Shown piece by piece: positions 24,101-34,500 of a stretch of 64,000 nucleotides of DNA. Position 1 is the first letter of the stretch, and every line of letters begins with the position of its first letter. The notes beneath the pieces were generated by a model. The model was not told the DNA's origin, ran no database searches, and saw only the letters and a program-made list of their open reading frames with translations. Made by a program: the position numbers and the translations under genes. Source of the DNA: Nemopilema nomurai. Taxonomy: Eukaryota > Cnidaria > Scyphozoa > Rhizostomeae > Rhizostomatidae. The stretch lies in the NCBI GenBank assembly GCA_003864495.1, contig ML133436.1, forward strand, positions 1,364,001-1,428,000, given 5' to 3'.

Positions 24101-26166
24101 TGGCAAGGAAGACATGATAAATGTAAATAATTAAAAAAACAGTTGATACTCATTGATCTCAAACAAAGCAAGTTAGTGTTTAAAATAAAACTAATGAAAC
24201 TTACTCTGGTTGAAGAATAGCTTTGCCATTTGTCCCTAAAAAACAAACCATATGTAGAAAACAGGAAATGATGTGAAAAGAAGCCTGTGATTTTCATTAT
24301 GATTTTTTGAGCAGAAAAATACTAAGCAACTAGGCTGGTCCTTCTGTTTTTCAACAAAAAATGAAGTATTTGTGGACAGATATGCTTTAAATGAAAAGAA
24401 CATACCATTTCCATTTTGTCACTGATATTGTAACAAGGAGCAGTAGGGTCAACTATTTCAGTATCACCTAAAATTATAAAAAATTTATTCGCATAACAGT
24501 GACTAGCTTAGAAAATTGATAGGAATTTCATAACACAATTGACTATCAGTTTTTTGTTATCAAAATGAAATAGTACATTAGATAAATAAGGGCATATTAT
24601 TAACATTCAATATTAACAAGGATATTGTTAATAAGGGCATTTTGCAAGATTATCGCCATCTTGTGAAACAGGATCTTCCTGTAATTATCTATCATTACGA
24701 ATGAAGAAAAAGCATAGCTATTTAAAATATTCTTGTCTTTTCCAAAATAATTAGAGAATTGACCACTAAACTATTCTAACTTGTTATGTTAACCTGATAA
24801 CCTGATGGCATAATTATGATAATAATAACCTGATAATAAAGGAGATTCTTCAGTATTGATGACCAAGTCAGGCCGTGCCAAAGTGTTCTGGACCATTCCA
24901 TCTGTTTGATTATTTTCCTATGACAAAGGAAATGCAATCTGATACAATGAGAGTTTATCTAAACTAGGTGTCAGTCTGTCAAAAATACATTTAAGGTTGT
25001 GAGAATGATTTCTTCTTAAGAATAGCAGTCAAAAGTAGGAAAGACGTTTCTCATTATTTATTTCTTGATATCATTGAAACAATTATTTCATAAATCTTGC
25101 ATATATTTGGCATTAAAGGAACAAAAGATGAGTTCACAGACAGTTCTAATTAATCCATTCCTTCTTCAATTAACTACAAATTCAAAGTTACAGGAGCTGG
25201 AGAGCTTCTAGACATGCTTACTTTAAAGGTTCTATTGCTTAAACTAAAACATGTCTTAAACTAAAACTAAAACAACTAAAACAATTAATTTCACATATTT
25301 GATATTCTTGCTAAATCATGGTGATATTTCTCACCCTTGCAGCAACCATTTGCCACTGAGTTACAGCATTTGCAATAGACATTGCCTCTACCATAAATGT
25401 TGCTGTAATGAAACTGCAATGAAATTAATCAAATGAAATTCTACTTTGTGACAATCATCATCTTATACTGAGAGCAAGGCTGACTTTAATATACATTTGT
25501 AGAAAAATAAACAAAAATGTCATACAAACATACAAAACAAACATACAGATATATATTTGGGCCTGGATAGGCTGGGCAGAACCAAGAAAACGTTTACAGC
25601 TAATGTTGAAAAATGCTAAAAATTCATCAGAAAGTGAATTTTTTCTCTGCTAATCCCTAATTAGGGGATTAATCTCTACTGTTAATAACAGTGTTATAAT
25701 ACTGTAATATGAGAGGATGTGTGTGATTCTAGAAAAGCACCCACAGCACAACCCTGTCTACACAATTATTCTTTATTTTACCTGTTAATCATGTTCAGTG
25801 AAGCAAAAATTTACTTAAGTTTGAGATTTAGGACCAAAGCTGGGTATTTCTAGCGTAGTAGTTAAAGAGAGGAATTGCTGATCTCACCTCATCATGGAAA
25901 GGACGATGATGGCTATAATGCCCAGTGCCCATCCAGTTAGAGCAAAGGCCAAGGGAAGGGCCAAAGCCCCAGCACCAACGACGAGGTTGAAAAGATATAT
26001 GGTAGATACCTGTAAAAGAAATTTGTATAAAACTATTCCAGCAAATATCTAATTACAAGGGTGAAGGAAATCATGTCCCAAAATGTGCCTGGCTGGAGTA
26101 ATATAATAGCGCCTTAGGCCTAATAAAAAAACAACTTACTTTTGCAGAATGCATCTTCACAGACAT
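21166..26166 (-). CDS. TMEM104: TMEM104 orthologue (amino-acid-transporter-fold membrane protein)
   Basis: Ten exons on the minus strand give 489 residues (human about 496). From 5' to 3' they are 26166-26140, 26009-25888, 25413-25335, 24917-24830, 24467-24406, 24235-24205, 23311-23212, 22752-22662, 22270-22177 and 21941-21166. Phases agree at every junction. Recognisable TMEM104 stretches are IYLFNLVVGAGALALP (exon 2), ATFMVEAM (exon 3), EMGQMAKLFFNQ across exons 5-6, IALYLYGDLAIYAAAVP (exon 7), GPFVFFDLGKTKY (exon 9), and FGVSVYSFMCQHSLPS with FPVFTLSSNFPI in the last exon. About ten to eleven hydrophobic segments are expected. The fold belongs to the amino-acid/auxin permease-like group. 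The substrate is not established, and the mammalian protein has been associated with lysosomal membranes. The exon 3 acceptor (end at 25413) was chosen over an internal AG because only it keeps the frame and the conserved FIT-ATF join. The start ATG gives a short nine-codon first exon. Confidence 0.94.
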
Positions 26167-28536
26167 CTTGAACTGCCAGGCGAGAATAGCAGTCGAGAAA
26201 ATTTATCCTAAATTTTTTCTAACAGGTTCATTATACCCTTTAAATAAAGAACAAAGGTAACTAAAACTTGTCACCAGGACGGTTGTATCATGTGATGGAT
26301 TCGACAAAAAGAATCGTCACGTGCAGATAATGTTTTGAAGTTTTGGAATGAACTGTCTTTTGGTCACATGATGTTTGTTCTCACGTGACAATCAGCAGTG
26401 CTTCCACTTGGAAGGATTACACGGTTTTTTAAAAGGAACATATCACAAGGCCTAGTTCCAAAAGTTACTTATCCGTAGACCTCAAATCATCAGTTCCTTA
26501 AGTTCTCACTTTCGGTTTTTTGATTACAATAAGCCTTAACACTTAATTCTCCGATTCCGGTTGGCGTTATCGATTTTGTATCTTGGCATCCACGGGTCTT
26601 TCTCAAAAATTAACATCAGAATTGAAATCCTTATCTTTAACTTAGTTTAAACTGATAACTTCATGTTGTTTGAACCCTCCGGTCGCAAGTTACTTTGTTT
26701 CGAATATTTAGATATTTCATGCGATTTTACCGCAATTTGCGGCTGCAGTGAAATTTTTTAGAAAAGTAGTAAAAGTTCTTTTAATATTCCGGCCTTCTAC
26801 ATGTAGGTTCCCTATAGAATAGTTCCTTATAAAAAAGCGTGTACCCGTTTTTGGGAACTTTCGTTGATTAGAGGGGTAAAAGATGGATTTACAAATTATA
26901 AGAAATCCGGGAATTTTATTACAATCGATGTGGGATTTTTAAAGATATGACAAAAGCCCAGAAAGCTATTTCAAATATTTAATGTTGGTATGGATTTAAA
27001 AGATTGGCACCCTGTCCATGCAATCATCAATTAAAAATTTCCGTGTTTTGTCCTTCAGAATTTGGCTTTTACTTTAAAGCTATATTAGTTAATATCATCA
27101 GAATTTTAGATCGTTATTTTTCACCTCATTGGGAAAGTTCATTTGCTCCAATTCTTACCTTTGAAAAGTAATGGCTGCTGTTTTCTTACTGAAGTCATTA
27201 AGAGTCAATAAATTGACGAAGAAAGGGCCAAAAGCAATAACCAATTCAACGCTTTTGAATACAGTGTCCTTTTTGCTTTTGATTTATACTTCAGTTCCGT
27301 ATTTGATAAAGGCTTATCGAGTGAAATTGCACCTATACGAAAGTAAAAATATTTTATAATTACAAAGCGGGAAACGCGTAAACGCTAGGTCATCTATCAA
27401 TATAAATCGAGTAGTACCGTAGAAAGAAATCGAAGGTTTTTAAACATTTCGGACAAACATTTAGCCAAAGTAATGATCTTTTCGGGAAATTTTTTTAACA
27501 ATGCAGAGCATCAGGCTAGCAACAAAAACGCTAATTTATGATAGCATGCCGTAGTCAAAATAAAGGAATCAAAAAATAATGAGATGCAAGTTAAGGATCA
27601 TGCATGATCCATGTTCTTTCCAGGAGTCGTGAGACTTTGGCCATATTTATTATAGCTTCTTTTAACTGGCAGTTGCACACGCAACTCTAGTTGTTTTAAA
27701 AAATTTTCAATAAATCAAGTTTGCAATCTAACAAATTTTAAGCCATAAAATCACTCCAGGAAAGACATTTTTCTGCATTTTGGTACCCTGAAAAGATAAA
27801 ATATCGACATTGGGTGTTAGTACACAATTTTTCATAAGAATACCTAATGCTATTTTCTGTGCCTCAATATTCTTAAAAATTTTAGAACTTTAGCCCAGAT
27901 TATTCTTGAACTATTCTTGTCCCACACAAGGTGTGAATTTGCCTGATGTGTTGCTTCATCATGAATTTCAGCAAGAACAAATACATGTATAGAGTATATA
28001 TAGCGTCAAAGTTGTTTTATATTTTGGGAAAAAACTCAGATTTCGGAAAAATATTTGTCTTGATGAAGGTTAAGCCTGGTATTTTTCTTGAATTATTCAA
28101 TTTTAGCAATTTTGAGCCTCAATATTCTTATAGACTTTATTCTTAAAAAGTAGATGTCCACATTCAAATTACTTTTCGTCTCCTCATTTAAAATCAGCTC
28201 TACAGCCAACTGCAAACCTATCTAAATTTCGAGACGGTAAGGAAATGATGAAACTTCTCAAATCAACTATCAAACTATTTAGTTAGTTGTTTAATATATT
28301 AGACCTTGACTCTAGTCCACTGATCTAAAAAGTATTTTCACAAATGCGTGGAAATTTGAAACGAGTTAGATCTGAAAGCGAGGCTGATGTCATGAAGTTT
28401 ACATGAAGAATTTCTGATTCGCGCCACGCTGGCGCTGTTTTGATCGATCATGCGTATCTCTGGCCCTGGTACAGGAAGCTATTAGCTCATAAATGTTTTG
28501 AAAAGCTGAGTACCAAATACTTTTGTCAAAAGCAAG
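26167..28536. other. Divergent upstream region between TMEM104 and HLTF
   Basis: The two genes are head-to-head, with ATGs 2.37 kb apart. The TMEM104-proximal 220 bp carries the E-box cluster. The rest is AT-rich with only short open frames (27171-27359, 27946-28146) that show no domain or splice partner. I searched it for a HIRAN-coding upstream exon of HLTF and did not find one. No TATA box stands out at either start. Confidence 0.55.
26288..26388. promoter_or_regulatory. Cluster of four CANNTG E-boxes just upstream of TMEM104
   Basis: Within 101 bp, 122-222 bp upstream of the TMEM104 ATG, are tcatgtga (26288-26295), tCACGTGc (26317-26324), gtcacatgat (26363-26372) and tCACGTGa (26381-26388). 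The last, read as ctcacgtgac, matches most of the vertebrate CLEAR/M-box consensus GTCACGTGAC bound by TFEB/MITF factors. The binding role is inferred from the motif only. Confidence 0.5.
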
Positions 28537-31500
28537 ATGTTTCCAGATGGAGTTCATGGCTCATCAGAGGTGCAAAGCCAAATAACTCAACCGGGCAGTA
28601 GTGCCTCGACTGATGGGTCGGCTCCGAATTCGGATGATGGACTAATAATTATGTGGCAACACAGACCGGATAGTGGTGCTTCTGTTCCTGCTAGTCGGGG
28701 ATCGTGTTGTTCCAAACATAGTAATTTCAATTCGCCGAACAGGTTACTCAAAGGAGACATCGATGACGAAGAGTTTGATAGTTACTTTCAATCTCCGCAA
28801 TCACAGTGGCAAAAAGAATTCGAGGCAACCTGCAAATGTGAAGAAATGTTCAAACAACCTTCAGTATCACCCCTCGTGGTATGTGTTACTATGATGCCAT
28901 CAATGAGCTTAAAAGTTTCCAATATTTTTCGTTATTATAATTAAATGCTGCTCAGATGTTTCCTTTTATTTTTTGGTATGATACCACCCTAGACCGGGTA
29001 GATAAAAATAGTACCCATGTATTCATTTTTACTTATTTCCTAGCAAAAAAACAAAATGGATCAGCTTTTTGAGGAAATAGTCGACTTTGACAAAAGTGAT
29101 GAAGTTATGGAATCACAGGTTTGCTATTTTTCTGATCTTTTTTTGTGATTAATATCTGTTGTATGCAGCATAGCGGGGCATCTGATCTGATCACTTCCGT
29201 TATCATTCTTGTCAATTGCAAATAGGCATGTGATTCCACCACCAAGTTTTGATGTCAAATAGAAGTCCAGTTGGTGTTTTCCAAGATATACATTTATGAA
29301 TCATTAAGAATTAAAGTTTCCTCATTCATAAGAATTTTCATACAGCCCTTGATTGCATTGAGACTGATTCCTCAAGTGCTCCTTAGTAGATGTCCTACGT
29401 GGGCCTCATTGACAATGTGTTGGAAAAGAACTTGTCAGGAAAAATGTTAAGTTGAAAATGGACTGTCTGAAAATTTCCCGATTTAGGTAGGACCTGAGAG
29501 GATTGAGGAATAATATAGCCCTTGGCAACCGGTGCAAGTCTTATCTAATACATATGTTTGTCTCTCTTTGTGAAAGTTGTCAGCTGCTGAAAATATGATA
29601 TCCAGGGCTGGAATAAAATTTTAACTTCCTCCAACTGTGGAAATTTGTTGCCAAAAACCTCCAGATATTACAGGGTTACAGTAAATTTTTTGTAAGATGA
29701 ACATCTGTAGAGCCCAGAGTAAAAGTTATAGCAGTTTTGTGAAGTTAGGATTCCGCAAAAAAAGTTTTGAGACGTAATAGAGAGGGACAACCTCACTTAA
29801 TTGCTTTACTTCAAAGAAACCACATATCATTAATCTTATAAGGAATCACAGATGAAAAATTTAAGGGAATAAGTTAGACTCAATCAAAATGTTTTGAAGT
29901 GCCTCCATTGTGTCGCTAGGTTTGAAAACATGCCTCCAGCTGACAGTTGTGCAGTCACGCACTTTTTCCAGCCCTGATAATGCCATGTCCTTTTTGATAT
30001 TTGGTTCAATTTTATGTTTTCTGTGAAGAGTCTTTTTCAGAAAGGTTTTATATGAATTGCCGCTTGTATTGTTAGTATGCAAGCATAATGTCGAAAATCC
30101 TAGGTGAGTTAGTGAAAGTTATTTTGAGGGAAATGGCATCATTGCATTGGTACTTCCATGATCCATGACTTTGAAACTTGTGTCTTTAAAGGCTATTCGA
30201 ACACCTCTTTTGAGGCACCAAAGAATGGCTCTCAGCTGGATGACCAAGAGAGAAAACAACAAAAATGTGGCACCATTTTGGTATAGAACTGATACTGGAT
30301 ATATTAATCAAGCCACACTTCAGTCACAGACAGAAAAGCCTGAGTCAATGAAGGGAGGTATACTTGCTGATGATATGGGTCTTGGCAAGACCTTAGTGGT
30401 GATTTCTTTAATTCTTGGGAATCACACCAATGGTGAACCAATGTGGAAAAAGGCTAAAAAGGTGAGCAATTTTTACTTTGTCAGGACTATTTTGAGCTAG
30501 AAAAAACAGGTCTCGGTGTGCAATGCAGTTTTAAAGATAGAATGTTCATCGGCTGTAAGCTTGATTGACTTTTTCATAAAGGTGCAGTTTTCTGTAGTTT
30601 TGTGCAATGTGAGTTTAAACATGAAACCTCAGTCATTGAAGTTGTATGTGGGTTGATCATTTGTTAATTGTCACATATATTGCATGCAGTGCTGGGAATG
30701 GTGTCGATTGAAGGCCCACAGCTTTCCTCGCTCAGAAGTCAAGTGCACTGCAGGTGCGGCACGCAGCGAACTTCAAATTTGCATGTCCTTTCGGCCGCTT
30801 TGTACTGTATTTGAGGCAGTAGCGGAGGCGCATTGCGTGTTCAATATTTATTCAAATGTCAACATCAGCGCAACTTTGTGTTTGACATGTTCCGACAAAA
30901 GGGTGTTAATTGCCTTCTGTTGATGAATCATATAGTGCTGCTGATAGCAATCGAATATCGAGGGCAATTGCCACAGTATGGGTTTCTCGTCGCAAATTCC
31001 GGATGTTTCTCAAATGTTGCCCGGTTTGGCCACCATGTCGGCCGACAAATTCGTCAAGAATTTGTTGCTCGAATGTTCAAACATGCTCAAACGTTTTTCG
31101 GCAGCATTTGTTGCCCAGCTATATGTTTTCCAGTTTGGCCCCATTATGGGTCAACAATTCAACTTTTTTACCCATCTATGAAATATCAACTTCTGATTTG
31201 TAGCAGTGAAAACCGGGCATAAAGCCCCGGCAAAACGACTGGACATTTTCACTGAACATGCACTAGACAAATGTCCAGCGTAAATGTTGCGTCGTTTTGC
31301 CACCTTGTCCAGTCTTGTTCAGTGATGTTGAGTGTTGTTCAGTCGATTTTGAAGGTAATCAAAAATGTTCAGTGGACAGGATTAAAATTCTTTTGTTCAT
31401 AGATGTTGTAGAGAAATGTTCAGTCGTTTTGCCACTCTACTGAACATTGTCCAGTTCGCGCACGCGCAATGAATGTAATGGATTGGATTGGGCGAGAAAA

Positions 31501-34500
31501 TATTTCCATTATTCAAATCTTCAACAAGCTTTAAACACCGTAGGAAGAAATGGAATCAACATTAAACTTCAATTCGACAAAGAGCAGGAAAAGGCATTTC
31601 ATTGGTAACGACGAGTCTTCTGAAGATATTAACTTTAATTCCGATGAGGAAAGCGATGGCAGAGAGCACGAGTACGGCGATTTTTACGAGCCTGGCAGGT
31701 TTTGTAGCTAATTTTCCCGCGCGCATTCTTCCACAGTGTAATAGTTCACTGGACAATGTTCAGTCGTTTTGCCACTACCAAAATTGTCAGTGCATGACCA
31801 GTGCAAATGTCCAGTCGTTTTGCCGGGGCTTAAGGCTGCGTTTACACGATGCCGGATAACTTTTGATCCTTATAGAAAATTATACAGACAGGCCTTCCGT
31901 TTACCCGAGTACTGGCCTATCCGCACCAAAAGTGACTCAGTTAGCCAGTTAGTGACTCGTAAACTCTCTAATCTCAAAGTACGATGCGGCAATTTTGACA
32001 GTGCTGTCAGCTGCAATGCACGCCGGTCATGATTCAGCGTTCACTTTAGTATTTAAATCTCGACCAAGTATGGGGAGATACAATTCAGGCTGACCCATAC
32101 TTGCCCATTATGCGCGAAAGAGCTGGATGGAGGGGAATAGACATTGAAAATGATGGCTCACAAGAACGATGGAAGGCTACATTACAAGCCCTTGCATTGA
32201 CCATCACAGCGAAGTTATCGCTGCAGCTGAGCAAGTGTTTTGGAAATATTAAAAAATTCAGATAGATGGGTCTCATTCATCCAAAGAAATTCAACGAAAG
32301 AAGAAACTCGAGAGCTAATGAGCAAAAAAATTTGATTGCAGAGATGCATCAATTCTACCCGTTTGCAGTTCAAGATGTGACAACAACAGAAAAATACAAT
32401 ATTTCTGTCGTTTAAAACAGCAGTGAGATATTACCCCTTTCACAGAAAGTTATGCGAGAGCGGTATATGATTCATGCAGCAAAAGGGAATGCCAAGCACG
32501 GCTGCAGCAAAAAGTCGAAGATGCTGGCAGCGAAACAGGCGGCAGAAGAGCTAACGTGGGTGAACCAATTAATGTAATTGATGAAGAGGAAAGTGAATTG
32601 GAACCAAATTTGGACATTAGTAAACGAGAGGCCAAAAAGTTTTGAAGATCTCTTGTCGATTATCAAGAAGGCAGAACTTGAGGGTGCTCTTTCTCGAGCA
32701 ATGACATGCTAGAGCGTGCAGCTTCAACTCCATTTACTATCGTTCATTGCAAGAGGACATTTAATCGAATGAAGCGAGTTGTAGCACCTTCGTAGTCAAG
32801 CTTGCAATAGAAAAGAAGAGAAATGCTTGTTATTCTGCAATGGAAAACAAGCTTTTACGCTGGCTCACCAGACAGTCATCTTTGGAGACAATATTGTTGC
32901 TAGATTCAAATCATCCAGCCAGCGTAGATTATAAATATTTTCAAAAAAAAAAAGGGAGCTTTTATTTAGCATTTAAAATATCATATCAATATTATGTCCC
33001 CTATTATAAGTAGCTTACCCTTTTATAGAGCAGAGGCAGCAATTCTTTTTCTAATCGTGGTAATGAATTTCTCGGCTGTTTCAGGAACAATTTTGCACAG
33101 ACTGACCGAATTAATAAAGTTTTTCTTGTGCAATGTGTTCACTTCTTCCTAAAGAATTCCAGAAAGTTAGCTTGCGCACTTTACTCTCAAATTCATCAAA
33201 AATACCTTCAAGTTTTCATGTGTATGACATCAATGTATCTATTCATGCCTTCTTCTAGCTGGTCTTTTTTTCGAGTGATTCAAAATTTCAGAGAACGAAT
33301 AACAAAAAAATTTGGCTCCAAGCCGCCCCTGGTTTATTGCACGCCTCAAGAATTCTGAACACCTCATATTAAAGTTATCAATACTTCTTTCATACGCCAA
33401 CAATCAACGAACGGCTCTAATCAACAAATCGATTTAAGGGTAGTCGCCGCTTTTCCGATTATATGCTTTACGAATCTTGGAAAAATAGATTTATCCACAT
33501 GAAGTTTAATGAGGGGTTTACCGCCCGCTAGGCTTTCAATGAAGGAACTGACAGCTAAACTTGTTGCCGAAAAAACGTTTACTTTTAGCGTTTCTTCATT
33601 TACTGCAAGTGAAAAATGATTTTGCTTATCTTTCTTGTATCACATTGTCTGTAAAAGCCAAGTAATTAGATACCAATACTCATAAGGGAAATGATTCTTT
33701 TCCAGAAGCTAATTGAATCTGAGTTGGATGGAAGAAAATTATCAATAGAGTCTGACCCCATCATGGAAGCAGTAAGTCTCAGTAAACAACCAGGACATCA
33801 AGATGATTATGATGATGAAGTGAAAGCTGTTAAATTTAAGAAGCAAAAGGAAGGTTATTTCAAACCACAAGAGATAACGTATGTCATCTATATTGACCTT
33901 TTATTGACAAAAGTTTTCCACCTTTGAAGTTCTCTAGTATCAACGAATGCAAAGAGAAACATATGTGAAATTTGTTTAGTGAGGTTAAGCTATTTTTTGT
34001 CATGCACCGTTTGAAGTAACATTGAAGCAGCACTTAATGGTACTATATGGTACTATATGGTGCACTTAATGGTACTATATGGTACTATATGGTGCTGTTT
34101 GAATGGTGATTTTTGTACTATTGATTGTGCAGATACCACTTGCTGTTAATTTTCCAATTGAGACATGCTTATACATCTTTGTATTAGTAAAAATCGATTT
34201 TCTGAAGGACCTAATTACATAGAACTTGCCACGATAGTGTCTTGAATGAGAATTCAGTACTTAATCTTTTTGGGGTAAAGTTTTAGTTTGTCATGTCAAT
34301 CAGCTTTTTTTAGAAAGTTGAAATTGCTGTGACTTTTTCACAAATTAACTTTTCTGAGCTGATATCATTCTCACAAACTTTAAGTATTACTTGCTGATGT
34401 TTCTTCTTTTGATTTTAATTCACTGTATATTTATTTTCATTTAGGCGAAAGGATATGCAGCAGCCAGGATTCAAATTTAGGCAGCTTTTTCTAAAGGAGA

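Larger units (their letters stand above)
30462..33705. other. HLTF intron 3, a 3.2-kb intron packed with transposon debris
   Basis: Most unusual sequence of this gene lies here. An anonymous stretch with overlapping open frames spans 30684-31222. It is followed by a Harbinger-like element (31223-31830) and then by decayed coding-like sequence (about 32040-32720). A run of A (about 32941-32952) and AT-rich DNA with no identifiable gene complete the intron before exon 4. Confidence 0.6.

Noticed and set aside
25335..25402. Alternative acceptor for TMEM104 exon 3 at ttacag
   Set aside because: Using it breaks the reading frame from exon 2. The upstream acceptor (exon end at 25413) keeps frame and the conserved residues.
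30684..31222. Three overlapping plus-strand open frames in HLTF intron 3
   Set aside because: All three frames overlap the same repetitive, GC-richer sequence just before the Harbinger-like element, and none resembles a known protein.
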